Notes: generated from the letters alone by a model not told the origin. 64,000 bases of DNA from Alphaproteobacteria bacterium LSUCC0396 (GCA_041228345.1 CP166131.1:2287001-2351000); one strand, 5' to 3'; positions 17,938 through 26,609 are shown, counted from the first letter of the stretch. Made by a program: numbers and translations.

Positions 17938-18756
17938 GTGGCTGAATTTGATCAAGACCACGCAAATGCAGATGAGAAAGATTCTGACGGGGCCACCGCT
18001 CAAACTGCAGTAAAGACGCTTTTTGTGATGATCAAGTCGTTACCTAGGATCGCGCACGGGCGCGATCTTCGGCTTCGCGAGGGTGATATCATTGTTGCCA
18101 TTGATGGCGAACTAAATGAACTCGACATTGACGCTTTCCGCGGACTTTGCGAGCAAGCTAAAGAAGATGCGGAGCCCTTACTGCTGACGATTTGTCGTGG
18201 TGACGTCATTTATGATGTTCTGATCGAAGGCAGGCTTGGCGCTGAGTTGGAATATGCTAATGCTGAGGCGTCAGTTGCCGCGCAAACATTGTTGACCAAA
18301 CATCATATCGGCCCAAAGGATCATTATCGGAATTATGAGGCGTTGCGCGACATTCGCCGCCATGTGGTGCTTTATGATACCGCTTATTCTGCGATCGCCA
18401 CTTTAGCGCCGCCAATTTGGCTATTACAACATCGCGCGTGGGAACCGATGGCGGCAGTTATTGCCGCCTATGCGACCTCTGCAGTCGTGCATTGGGGCGT
18501 CTTTGTTGCAACAGCAATTCTAATGGCGATCTATTTTCACCGCATTCAATTCCGTCTGATAAGAAACTATAGCCTGTTCACGGAACATTATTTTTGGCAT
18601 GTATGCGCAGCTAGATCCGCCGCTGAGGCACAACTGGTTTGCCGCCAGCTAGATCCTTACTGCTATTTTGACTTTAGTCATGTTGGGCCGCCCGCCGTGG
18701 CTAAAAATGAGCAGCAACCTCGACAAAAGAAACAAAATGCCGCCAAGCCAGTATGA
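17938..18756 (+). CDS. Membrane protein with an N-terminal PDZ-like segment, unknown function
   Basis: A 272-residue product starting at GTG 17938, with GGAG before it. Residues about 30-100 contain REGDIIVAIDGELNELD and a following strand/helix pattern reminiscent of a PDZ peptide-binding domain. Two membrane helices follow near residues 155-175 and 180-200. The C-terminus is basic and glutamine-rich. It is the last of the four genes after flhB and converges with pomB. No catalytic motif is visible. The PDZ call is tentative. Confidence 0.6.
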   Translation: MAEFDQDHANADEKDSDGATAQTAVKTLFVMIKSLPRIAHGRDLRLREGDIIVAIDGELNELDIDAFRGLCEQAKEDAEPLLLTICRGDVIYDVLIEGRLGAELEYANAEASVAAQTLLTKHHIGPKDHYRNYEALRDIRRHVVLYDTAYSAIATLAPPIWLLQHRAWEPMAAVIAAYATSAVVHWGVFVATAILMAIYFHRIQFRLIRNYSLFTEHYFWHVCAARSAAEAQLVCRQLDPYCYFDFSHVGPPAVAKNEQQPRQKKQNAAKPV

Positions 18757-19100
18757 AGTTTTTACCAGGCTGTAAAAAGTCAACTATATAACGAATATAC
18801 GTGCACGAAGCTGATATAATTTGTTTTAAAGTCGTGTCCGTTTTATGTCGCTTCTTTTTGAGTCGTATCTCTTTTTGTCACGAAGTGGGCATGCTGCTGC
18901 CGAGTAAAGGGTACCAGCCCCAGCTGGATTAGGTCTGTCAAGAGTTTAGTTATCATTTCATCAAAAACACACGGCTGCGGCTATTTTGATTAGGCGTGCC
19001 ATGTACCAATGATACCCTCCCGCATTGCTGATGGCTCAAGATAGCGAGCCATTATAAACTTCTAAACATTTGGGTTTTAGAAACGCAGTCAGGTAAGGGA
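18757..19100. other. Intergenic region between convergent genes, with a short hairpin
   Basis: 344 bases without a convincing gene lie between the PDZ-like gene and pomB, which converge. TGGCTC (19032-19037) and GAGCCA (19046-19051) form a 6-bp hairpin with an 8-base loop. It has no T-run on either strand and could be a weak bidirectional end. Nothing else was recognised. Confidence 0.4.
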
Positions 19101-20243
19101 TTAGTAGTTAATTTCGATCTCAATACGACGGTTTTTCGCGCGGCCTTCTGCGGTGTCGTTAGGCTCGACCGGACGTGACTCGCCGTAACTGATGGCCTCG
19201 AGCCGCTCTTCTGAAATTGTACCGTTAGCGGCAAATGCCTGGACAACACTGGCTGAGCGTGCAGCCGCAAGATCCCAGTTGTCGCGATAGTTTGATCCAA
19301 AAATCAGTGGAACATCGTCCGTATGGCCCGAAACTTTAATCTCGCTATTACCGGTGGCATTTACCTCCGCGATGCGGTTCATAATCTCGATCGCTTCAGG
19401 TGTGAGGTTGGCCGATCCAGACGCAAAAGCACCGCCAGCGCCAACGGTGATGATCACCTTATCGTCTTCACGCTGGACATCGACAAGCCCCTGACCAATC
19501 TCCTGCCGCAGGGCGACTTTTAATTCATCCTCGGCAATTTGTGCTTTTTTGTTGGACTCAGCTTTGGCCTCAGCCGCTTCTTTGGTGCTTTTGGCTGCGG
19601 CGCTAGCGGCGGCTGCAAGTTGGGCCAATTGACCCTCGATGCCGCCAAACAGCACATCCTGCTCTGACTTGCCAGTTGCAGATTTGGCCTTTTCGATAGC
19701 GTTCAGGGTTTCTTGCAATAGTTGTGGCAGATCTTTTTGTTCAGCCTCGGTTGGCGTGAAATTCACCACAACATTCTCGCCAAGCGTTTCGACCGTAATA
19801 TCCCCACGCGAAACGGCCTCTTGCAGTGCCTTTACCAGGTCATCGGCATCGCTTTGCTTTTCTCCATTACCGTCGCTGTCTTTGGTTTTGGTCTGGGACT
19901 CAAGCTCAGGCTTGGTCGTTTCAGTTGTTTGCTGGGTCATCTCATCGGTGACAGATTTTGCCGGTGAGGGGCTGAAATTCAGTGAGAGAACAGTTGTGCC
20001 TTTCGGCTGTTCTACAATCGGAACAATCTTCTGCACACCAAAGGCGTTTTTCAATGAACCTGAAATCTGCTTGAATTTTGGTACATTAAATTCGGCAAAT
20101 GACAAGATCAGAACGAAAAAGGCCATCAACAGGGTCGCCATATCGGCAAAGGTAGCCATCCATGCTGGCGCGCCAACTGGCGGGCATTTAGGACATTCCT
20201 CTTCCTGTTCTTCGATGACTTCGTTTTCGTCTTGCTCAGCCAT
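19101..20243 (-). CDS. pomB: Flagellar stator protein MotB, PomB-like (sodium type)
   Basis: The peptidoglycan-anchored stator subunit. The 380-residue product has a CPPVGAPAWMATFADMATLL start resembling PomB of sodium-driven motors, with the ion-binding Asp at about residue 34 in the single membrane helix. The OmpA-like anchor runs from about residue 270 (SGHTDDVPLI, then AISYGESRPVEPND and RRIEIEIN). The linker is unusually long and alanine-rich. It seems to carry an early copy of the strand that starts the anchor domain (ITVETLGENVVVNF versus VDVQREDDKVIITV). It is 52 bases downstream of pomA on the same strand. Confidence 0.88.
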   Translation of the reverse strand: MAEQDENEVIEEQEEECPKCPPVGAPAWMATFADMATLLMAFFVLILSFAEFNVPKFKQISGSLKNAFGVQKIVPIVEQPKGTTVLSLNFSPSPAKSVTDEMTQQTTETTKPELESQTKTKDSDGNGEKQSDADDLVKALQEAVSRGDITVETLGENVVVNFTPTEAEQKDLPQLLQETLNAIEKAKSATGKSEQDVLFGGIEGQLAQLAAAASAAAKSTKEAAEAKAESNKKAQIAEDELKVALRQEIGQGLVDVQREDDKVIITVGAGGAFASGSANLTPEAIEIMNRIAEVNATGNSEIKVSGHTDDVPLIFGSNYRDNWDLAAARSASVVQAFAANGTISEERLEAISYGESRPVEPNDTAEGRAKNRRIEIEINY

Positions 20244-20295
20244 TGTTCTACCCTTGTGCGGAAATAATCATGCGAGTTGCTGCTGGCTTCTACCG

Positions 20296-21057
20296 TTAGG
20301 CGGCCTCGAGCTTGGCTTGCATCTTAGGTGGAAGATTGGCGACCATCTGATCTTGAATGTTGCGTGGTGACTCGCCGCGGGCAATGTTACGCAAACCGAT
20401 TACGACAAGATCACGATAAATCAGTTCATAAGCTGTATAGCCCTCTAATTTTACTAGCATTGGCATAAACAACACATTGGCAATGAACGCCCCATAAAGC
20501 GTGGTCAACAAAGCCACCGCCATCGCCGGGCCAATCGCTTTTGGGTCGGCCATGTTGCCAAGCATAAGCACCAGACCAATCAGAGTACCAATCATGCCCA
20601 TTGCCGGCGCAATATCAATCCAGCCCTTAACGACGCCCTGATTTGCCTCATGCCGGCTTTTCATCGCCTTGATCTCCTGATTAAGCTGCGTAACCAATTT
20701 GCCTTCATCGGCGCCATCAACAAGCATCTGCAGTCCTTTTTGAAAGAATTTATCCGGCACATCTTGGCCCTCAAGAGCCATCATGCCATCTTTGCGAGCA
20801 ATCGCTGCGAGCTCGGACATTCTTTCGACAAGTTGGTCCATTTTTTTAATAGGAGGCAGAAATGCTTTGGCCATCACAGCAAAACTGCCAAGAAATGTTG
20901 GCAACGGAGCGGTGTACATCACGGCAAAAAAGGTGCCACCAAATACGATAAGGATAGAGGGGACGTCGATGAAAGGACCAATGCCGCCACCTGATATCAT
21001 GGCACCCAAAATCATGCCAACAGCGCCAATGAGTCCGATAATAGAAGCTATATCCAT
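20296..21057 (-). CDS. pomA: Flagellar stator protein MotA, PomA-like (sodium type)
   Basis: The ion-channel stator subunit that contacts FliG. The 253-residue product has four membrane helices, beginning with MDIASIIGLIGAVGMILGAM and DVPSILIVFGGTFFAV, as in PomA. A cytosolic loop holds the charged torque residues, and the ion-channel helices lie in the second half (WIDIAPAMGMIGTLIGLVLM). PomA-type similarity and marine context suggest Na+ coupling, but this is not provable from sequence alone. A sigma-54 promoter lies about 55 bases upstream of the ATG. Confidence 0.9.
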   Translation of the reverse strand: MDIASIIGLIGAVGMILGAMISGGGIGPFIDVPSILIVFGGTFFAVMYTAPLPTFLGSFAVMAKAFLPPIKKMDQLVERMSELAAIARKDGMMALEGQDVPDKFFQKGLQMLVDGADEGKLVTQLNQEIKAMKSRHEANQGVVKGWIDIAPAMGMIGTLIGLVLMLGNMADPKAIGPAMAVALLTTLYGAFIANVLFMPMLVKLEGYTAYELIYRDLVVIGLRNIARGESPRNIQDQMVANLPPKMQAKLEAA

Positions 21058-21108
21058 TGTAAAACCGCTCTTTTCCTGACTTTGCTCTTAAATCTGACCG
21101 TTCAACTA

Positions 21109-21124
21109 AGCAAAAACGATACCA
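21109..21124 (-). promoter_or_regulatory. Sigma-54 promoter of pomA-pomB
   Basis: On the minus strand the sequence reads TTGGTATCGTTTTTGCTT: GG (21122-21123) and GC (21110-21111) are separated by exactly 10 bases, with a TTTTTGCT -12 element. The start would be near 21098, about 40 bases before the pomA ATG. Confidence 0.75.
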
Positions 21125-21196
21125 ATGCAACTATGCGGCATGATTTTTACAGGAAAAACAAAAAATATTAGAATCTGGATATATTTAAATCTGATT

Positions 21197-21212
21197 TGGC
21201 GCAAGATATGCT
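21197..21212 (+). promoter_or_regulatory. Sigma-54 promoter of the secreted DUF1566-like gene
   Basis: TTGGCGCAAGATATGCTT has GG at 21198-21199 and GC at 21210-21211, exactly 10 apart. It is divergent from the pomA promoter and about 75 bp from it. The -12 element (ATGC) is a little weaker than the others. The ATG is at 21267, after a GGGAG ribosome site. Confidence 0.65.
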
Positions 21213-21266
21213 TATTCTTGGCTATAATTAGAGACATGCATTAATTTTTGACCTAGGGAGATCAGA

Positions 21267-21839
21267 ATGCGGCAGATGCGGTTTTTTGCGTTTTTCCCAG
21301 CGATGACGCGCCGGTTTTTCATGGCTGGGTTAGCGCTGATTGTCGCTGAAGCTAGTCCGGTTGCGGCTCAGGATCTGATGCCTACAAGCGCTGCCCTAAC
21401 AGATCCAGCGAAACAAGTGATCGTGAAATCAGGCAACTTCATGGTTCGAGATCATCTTGTGATTGATCTTCGAAACGGTGTTGAATGGATGCGCTGTTCT
21501 GTTGGCCAGGTTTGGAACGGCAGCAACTGCGAGGGAGAGGCCTTGCAGCTAACACAAGAAGATGCCGCCAAAGCTATCATCATTGCAAATGAGCAGCTGG
21601 GTCCGGGCTGGCGATTGCCTAGTCGTGCCGAGCTGGAAACGCTGGTATGCAGTGAATGTGCGCCGGTAAAAATCGAGCTTGATAGCTTTCCTGACACGCT
21701 GGCCGAGCCTTATTGGACTGGCGAGATTAATGGATTTGCCCCACGTCATATCTGGACAGTTAATTTTATGACCGGTCACACATATGGACGGTTCTTCCCA
21801 ACCCAAGAAGTTCTCGTTCGGCTGGTTCGCAATCGTTAG
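21267..21839 (+). CDS. Secreted DUF1566 (Lcl C-terminal)-like protein
   Basis: A 190-residue protein with a signal peptide (basic start, then RFFMAGLALIVAEASPVAAQ). The C-terminal two thirds resemble the DUF1566/Lcl domain: NGVEWMRCSVGQVWNG, then WRLPSRAELETLV, then YWTGE and WTVNFMTG. These domains adopt a C-type-lectin-like fold and are usually surface or periplasmic. Four cysteines could form two disulfides. Its sigma-54-type promoter, back to back with that of pomA, suggests that it belongs to the flagellar regulon, perhaps as an adhesion or filament-associated factor. That role is inferred. Confidence 0.7.
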   Translation: MRQMRFFAFFPAMTRRFFMAGLALIVAEASPVAAQDLMPTSAALTDPAKQVIVKSGNFMVRDHLVIDLRNGVEWMRCSVGQVWNGSNCEGEALQLTQEDAAKAIIIANEQLGPGWRLPSRAELETLVCSECAPVKIELDSFPDTLAEPYWTGEINGFAPRHIWTVNFMTGHTYGRFFPTQEVLVRLVRNR

Positions 21840-22069
21840 ATAATTTTGTTAAACAGTTTCCAGCTGATCAGCTTGACCAGAAAGCCAAAAACGCCAAGGG
21901 CGATAATCGCAGTTGCAAACCAGGTTGGGGTCAGAAAATCTATGACCTCCAGCTTCTTACCGCCAACCAATGCTAAGATGACCAGCATGAATGTAAACAT
22001 CACAAATGAGCGAATGATCCGGCAGCGATGGCATGGGCCTGATTTCACATCGGTTCGCGTTGACAGCAT
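21836..22069 (-). CDS. Small membrane protein of unknown function
   Basis: A 77-residue product with CxxC in the N-terminal cytosolic segment (GPCHRCRIIR) and two membrane helices (about residues 20-37 and 48-68). It converges with the DUF1566-like gene, sharing four bases at the stops. An AGG sequence lies six bases before the ATG. A plus-strand frame of equal length in the same place is proline/serine-rich and less protein-like, so the minus strand is preferred. No family was recognised. Confidence 0.55.
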   Translation of the reverse strand: MLSTRTDVKSGPCHRCRIIRSFVMFTFMLVILALVGGKKLEVIDFLTPTWFATAIIALGVFGFLVKLISWKLFNKII

Positions 22070-22247
22070 AAAAACCTGATCTTTTCTATAACGTGCGGGA
22101 ATAAAACATCATCATATGCGTAGTTTTTCGAATGATCAATTGCGTTTTAAGTTAGTTTTTGCCTGTCTGAATTCTGACATGGTGAAAAAGCAATAAACTT
22201 GCCAAAAACCTAATTCATTGAAAATATTATATATATTTGTCGCATTC

Positions 22248-22267
22248 TTGACGAATATTCTCGTCAA
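22248..22267. promoter_or_regulatory. Inverted repeat upstream of rpoN, operator candidate
   Basis: TTGACGA (22248-22254) and TCGTCAA (22261-22267) are exact reverse complements with a 6-base spacer, about 60 bp before the rpoN start. The core GAATATTC is itself palindromic. The AT-rich region around it (22200-22260) could hold a housekeeping promoter. The binding factor is unknown. Confidence 0.45.
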
Positions 22268-22327
22268 ATAGATATTTTGCAAATTGCGTGCCGTAACCTC
22301 AAAGTTTTTTTTTAGGAGGACGGGATT

Positions 22328-23818
22328 ATGCAACTATCTCAGTCAGTAAAACTAAAGCAAAAACAGTCGCTGGTGATGACACCGCAGCTGCAGCAAGCAA
22401 TCAAATTGCTGCAATTATCCAATTTGGAACTCAGTCAACATCTGCAAGAGCAGGTTGACGAGAACCCATTTTTGGAGCTTGGTAATAATGAAATTTCTGC
22501 TCAAACACCATCTGATACCCTTGCTGATTCTGAAAAAGCTACTGCGTTGGAGGCTGTTGACCATACCGATCTCACGGAGATGAAGGCAAGTGCCGCACTT
22601 CGAGAGGACCCGACCGAACATAGTGATTTTGAAAACAGGTTTGACCAATCAATTGTTGACGCGCCACGCAGTGGTAATTCAAACGCGCCGTTTGAGGGGG
22701 ACTTTGACGCAATCAGCAATGTATCGTCAAAGGAAGGGTTCTATCCAGGGCTTTTCCGCCAGTTAAATCTTGCGATAGACGATCCTAAGCAGCGCTTGAT
22801 TGCCGGTCATTTTGTAAATGCGCTGGAGCCAAGTGGCTGGATTGGGATGCTGGTTCAAGATGTGGCTGATGCCAGCGGTTGCAACCTTGACGAGGCCGAG
22901 GACGTCTTGGCTATTTTGCAGACCTTTGAGCCAACCGGGCTTTTTGCGCGCAATCTTGAGGATTGTTTGCGTCTGCAACTAATCGAGAAGGGCGCGATGA
23001 CCGATGCATTTTCAACCTTGTTAGAAAATTTGGACCTGCTGGGTCGCGGTGAGGTGAAACGCCTTGCAAGGCTGATCAAAGGAACGACAGATGATGTCAT
23101 GGATATGCTGGCAATTATCCGAACGTTAAACCCAAAGCCTGGCGAATTTTTAGGAATTGACCACCTTGAGATGCCAAGCCCAGACGTTATTGTAAAGCGG
23201 CGCTCAGACGGCTGGGCGGTTGAGCTGAACCGGTCAACCTTGCCAGCGATCGTTATTAATGAGGATTACGCCAATCTGGTTGCAACAAAAAAGATGGATG
23301 AGCAGGCGCAAAACTATTCGGCAACCGCCCTGAATAATGCCCGGTGGCTAAAGCGTGCGGTTGAACAGCGCAATTCAACGACCTTAAAAATCAGCGCTGA
23401 AATTATTCGTCAGCAAACTGATTTTTTGGAAAAGGGGCTGGATTATCTAAAGCCGTTATCATTGCGTGATGTGGCGCAGGCGGTCGGTATGCATGAAAGC
23501 ACTGTCAGCCGTGTTACCACCGGCTTACTGATTGCAACGCCGCGCGGAGGAATGCCTCTTAAATCGTTCTTTAGTGTTAATATTGCATCGCGTGCGCCGT
23601 CAGGTGATGCGTCGGCAGCGGCGGTTCGTAATATGGTAAAGCGATTGATTATGCAGGAGACGCCGGGCAAGCCGTTAAGTGATGAAGCAATTTGTAAAAT
23701 GATCGCGGATGAGGGGATTGATCTTGCCCGCCGGACAGTCGCTAAATACCGCGAAATGATGAATATTCCGTCATCGTCACAACGCAGGATGCAGGCACGT
23801 CTTGCAAATATTCGGTAG
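22328..23818 (+). CDS. rpoN: RNA polymerase sigma-54 factor RpoN
   Basis: The alternative sigma factor that recognises -24/-12 promoters and needs an AAA+ activator. The 496-residue product has the glutamine-rich region I (SLVMTPQLQQAIKLLQLSNL), the acidic region II, the core-binding domain, the HTH (SLRDVAQAVGMHESTVSRV) and the RpoN box ARRTVAKYRE at about residues 467-476. An AGGAGG site precedes the ATG. Its placement next to flagellar genes, with sigma-54 promoters all around, suggests that flagellar control is its main task. The usual partners lptB, hpf and ptsN do not follow it here. Confidence 0.95.
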   Translation: MQLSQSVKLKQKQSLVMTPQLQQAIKLLQLSNLELSQHLQEQVDENPFLELGNNEISAQTPSDTLADSEKATALEAVDHTDLTEMKASAALREDPTEHSDFENRFDQSIVDAPRSGNSNAPFEGDFDAISNVSSKEGFYPGLFRQLNLAIDDPKQRLIAGHFVNALEPSGWIGMLVQDVADASGCNLDEAEDVLAILQTFEPTGLFARNLEDCLRLQLIEKGAMTDAFSTLLENLDLLGRGEVKRLARLIKGTTDDVMDMLAIIRTLNPKPGEFLGIDHLEMPSPDVIVKRRSDGWAVELNRSTLPAIVINEDYANLVATKKMDEQAQNYSATALNNARWLKRAVEQRNSTTLKISAEIIRQQTDFLEKGLDYLKPLSLRDVAQAVGMHESTVSRVTTGLLIATPRGGMPLKSFFSVNIASRAPSGDASAAAVRNMVKRLIMQETPGKPLSDEAICKMIADEGIDLARRTVAKYREMMNIPSSSQRRMQARLANIR

Positions 23819-23920
23819 AGATTTAATTAGCGCTTTTATTTGACGCTCCCTGTGCTTGACCGTTAGCCAGATTTTGGGTGGCGATCTTGTCACAGGGGGC
23901 GCCTGTAAGAAGTGTGCTGG

Positions 23921-24151
23921 CTATTTTGTTGCGTGCGCCGCAACTAACGAACGTGTGATCAGATATTCTTCACTGGTTAGTGGCTGGTCACTCATAAATT
24001 TACCAAGCGGAACGATATGCTGGCTTTCCGGTTTGTCTTCCTGATCGAAATGAACGAACTCGATGCCAAGGTCTTTTGCGTCATGGCGTGTTTTCTTGGC
24101 AAAGGCCAACTCGGCCTCAGCAGTAAAAACTGGTTTTGTCTGGCGGCTCAT
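23921..24151 (-). CDS. Small conserved-looking soluble protein, unknown function
   Basis: A 76-residue acidic/basic soluble protein. The ATG at 24151 (MSRQTKPVF) is chosen because GAGGAG lies about seven bases before it; the open frame extends further upstream but without a ribosome site. It contains FAKKTRHDAKDLGIEFVHFD and a C-terminal helix. No membrane segment, cysteine or known motif is present. A -24/-12-like sequence upstream (24217-24230) hints at sigma-54 control. Function unknown. Confidence 0.6.
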   Translation of the reverse strand: MSRQTKPVFTAEAELAFAKKTRHDAKDLGIEFVHFDQEDKPESQHIVPLGKFMSDQPLTSEEYLITRSLVAAHATK

Positions 24152-24215
24152 TCCGGTTCTCCTCAAAGGTATTGCCAACACTATTTTTTGACAGTGCGTG
24201 CTGTTTCTATGGTAA

Positions 24216-24231
24216 TGCATTTCGCATGCCA
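24216..24231 (-). promoter_or_regulatory. Candidate sigma-54 promoter of the 76-residue gene
   Basis: The minus strand reads TGGCATGCGAAATGCA, with GG (24229-24230) and GC (24217-24218) exactly 10 bases apart. The TGGCATG element is excellent and the -12 element (ATGC) is imperfect. The leader to the ATG at 24151 would be about 54 bases. Confidence 0.45.
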
Positions 24232-24281
24232 TTTGGTGCAAGGGATGCATCTAAAGAATGGGAATAGGATTGTGGTGGCGG

Positions 24282-26141
24282 CTATTCAATAAGGCTAGTT
24301 TGCCGTAACTCACCTGCAACGCTGATCTGCCGTCCGACATTCATAAACTTAACCGGATCGATTGATTTGTTGTTGATCCGAATTTCATAATGTAGATGAG
24401 CGCCCGCTGATTTGCCAGTATTGCCCATTTTGCCAATGATATGATTTTCGCCAATATAATCGCCGCGTTTGACAGTGATGCGGGCGAGATGCGCATATGT
24501 GGTAATTACGCCAAAATCATGCTCTATCCTCACGACCTTGCCGAACGAGCCTTCAGTGCCAGCATAGATTACTGTTCCCGGGGCGGCGGCGCGCACATTT
24601 TCCTGCCATGTGCCAGCCAAATCAACACCGTGATGGAATGTTACCTTGCCAGTCTTCGGATGTTTACGATTTCCGTAATCACTTGAAATGTAGAAATACA
24701 GCATTGGGGGTTTGAATGGTATTTTCCGCAATACTCCCCGATGTTCGGCAAGGTTGATCATCACATCCTTTAGAGTTGGATCGTTGGCACTGTCATCTAG
24801 TGGGAGTGGTTCCGGCAGGGCCTCAGTGGCAATGCCAAGGCCGGTCACAGTCGCGCGGATGTAATCAATCTCTTGTTTTAGCGATAACAGCATTTTTCTG
24901 GTGCGGGTCGCATCGGTCACAAGTGGTATTACTGGTCCTTGCTGGTTGGCGAAAAATCCTGATTGCAGTCCATCATCTTGAGGGTATTGCGGTACTGCGG
25001 TCACTGTATTGGCCTTTTCTGCAGGCGGCAAAGGCTGGGTCAAACCATCTGAAAAGTCACGTGACATGTGGCGGTCATGGATAGCCTCATCACTTTTACC
25101 ATCGTCCAAAGCGCCGTTGTTTTCAATTGTCACAGGCTCAGTTTTTTTAGGCTTACTTGTGAAATTTGGTAAAAGCGCTATCGCAATTTCCTGTGCGCGT
25201 GCAGATAAGCTGTTTTCAAGTATAGGCGAAGGGCGCGCAACATTCATCATCGTTGGCGCGTCAGGTTCTCCTGGGCTAACCAATTGTGACAGGTTAGAAG
25301 CTGACGCCAGCTCTGTGTAGGGCGCGGTATTCACAACTGCCTCTGCATTTTCCTCAGCCTCATTCATATTTTGGAGAGGGACTTCAGGAGTGGGCAGCGC
25401 TTTTATATCAGCCATCATGCCAATCGCTGCCTCGCTCTCAACGGTAATCCGTTTGCCGCCTTGAATAATCATTGGCATGTTGTCAGATACCGATTGCGAC
25501 GAAGAGGATGTAATTTTTTGGTTCTTTGGGACCGTATTGATTTGCGGGGTTTGAGGAGTAAGTAGAACAGGCTTGGCCATGATCCGGCCGACAATAGGTC
25601 GCGCTGGCTGCGCTATTTTTCCCTCAATTCCAGTTAGGTACATTCCATCTAGTTCCACAGATCGGTAATCGCTCCACTGTTTGACATCAGCTTGAGGCGT
25701 TTTGTCTTGAGCGATAACTGGCTGAGGTATGATAGCAAACTTGGGTTTTGAGGTGGTTTTTAGTTTGCTGGTGGCTGGGGCGTCAGTTGAGTTAATGCTT
25801 GCTTCCGTGGTTTTGATGGTTTCTTCTCGCCCAACCTTAGTGAAGCTATAGCTCCCGATCAGGTTTGAATAGAAAATTGTGGCAATGCCAGCCATGCAGA
25901 CAAGAACACCTGTGAGCACGAATGATGGCTTTGACTTAACCCCGACAGGTCGATCGCAGGTAGAAACCAAGGGCCTGTTTTCATGCAAAACCGATTCTTT
26001 ATCAGTAATAATTGGTCCTATATCTGTCTGATTAACATGTTTCAGCTCAGGGCTAAAATTATCATAAAGGCGTGTTAGACCAATGATGTTTGCAATTTTT
26101 ATCTCACCTGATCCGATCGCAGTCCTGCCCTTACTTGTCAT
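24282..26141 (-). CDS. Inner-membrane-anchored M23 peptidoglycan endopeptidase
   Basis: A 619-residue protein with a cytosolic N-terminus, one membrane helix near residues 75-98, and a long disordered periplasmic linker rich in P, T, K and Q. The C-terminal M23 (LytM-type) domain keeps its zinc and catalytic residues: HHGVD at about 503-507, YAHL near 550 and HLHYE at about 582-586. It probably cuts peptide cross-links in murein. It lies seven bases downstream of a small membrane protein in the same operon and opposite two bactofilin genes. M23 peptidases paired with bactofilins shape cells in other bacteria, so localised wall remodelling is likely. Confidence 0.85.
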   Translation of the reverse strand: MTSKGRTAIGSGEIKIANIIGLTRLYDNFSPELKHVNQTDIGPIITDKESVLHENRPLVSTCDRPVGVKSKPSFVLTGVLVCMAGIATIFYSNLIGSYSFTKVGREETIKTTEASINSTDAPATSKLKTTSKPKFAIIPQPVIAQDKTPQADVKQWSDYRSVELDGMYLTGIEGKIAQPARPIVGRIMAKPVLLTPQTPQINTVPKNQKITSSSSQSVSDNMPMIIQGGKRITVESEAAIGMMADIKALPTPEVPLQNMNEAEENAEAVVNTAPYTELASASNLSQLVSPGEPDAPTMMNVARPSPILENSLSARAQEIAIALLPNFTSKPKKTEPVTIENNGALDDGKSDEAIHDRHMSRDFSDGLTQPLPPAEKANTVTAVPQYPQDDGLQSGFFANQQGPVIPLVTDATRTRKMLLSLKQEIDYIRATVTGLGIATEALPEPLPLDDSANDPTLKDVMINLAEHRGVLRKIPFKPPMLYFYISSDYGNRKHPKTGKVTFHHGVDLAGTWQENVRAAAPGTVIYAGTEGSFGKVVRIEHDFGVITTYAHLARITVKRGDYIGENHIIGKMGNTGKSAGAHLHYEIRINNKSIDPVKFMNVGRQISVAGELRQTSLIE

Positions 26142-26148
26142 GCCACTC

Positions 26149-26538
26149 TTATCCCAGTTTTAGCCAAGCCATTAATATCAGCAAGATGTTGGTAATCAAC
26201 TGAATGCCAATCACCACCAAAAGCAGTTTGTTAGTTGTTTGATTACGAATATTCAATTGGAAAGCTGGCATGTTCAAGTTGTTTTCAAGACTATTGTGTG
26301 TGTCTGATAAAGAGCCGGAAATTGGCTTCGGCAAAGCTGTTCCCAAGACTTCAGGTCTGTACTGGCTGGCGCTGGCCTCGGTTACTGGTTCTATGATGTC
26401 CGTTGCAAGCGAAGTATCGCTATTGTGGCCAGCGCTCTGGGGTGCATTTCCAACCCCGCGATTAGCGACAATCGCTGCAGAAACTTCGTTTCGCATTTCT
26501 TCTATTCTTTTGCGAAGATCAACAACGTCATCAGCCAT
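26149..26538 (-). CDS. Small tail-anchored coiled-coil membrane protein
   Basis: A 129-residue protein from the ATG at 26538 (MADDVVDLRKRIEEM). It has an N-terminal helix with heptads, a low-complexity middle and a single C-terminal membrane helix (LLLVVIGIQLITNILLILMAW). An in-frame TTG at 26607 is rejected as start because the likely promoter -12 element lies only four bases before it. The gene precedes the M23 peptidase by seven bases. It may recruit or regulate that enzyme; no family was recognised. Confidence 0.65.
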   Translation of the reverse strand: MADDVVDLRKRIEEMRNEVSAAIVANRGVGNAPQSAGHNSDTSLATDIIEPVTEASASQYRPEVLGTALPKPISGSLSDTHNSLENNLNMPAFQLNIRNQTTNKLLLVVIGIQLITNILLILMAWLKLG

Positions 26539-26609
26539 GGTTTTTTTTATGATTGCATTAAATATTTTATTAAATCGTCGTTTTATTAAGTATTGTTGGC
26601 TTCTCAATA

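Noticed and set aside
26149-26607. Longer TTG-initiated version of the small coiled-coil membrane protein
   Set aside because: The start would lie within a few bases of the sigma-54 -12 element, before the transcription start; ATG at 26538 used instead.
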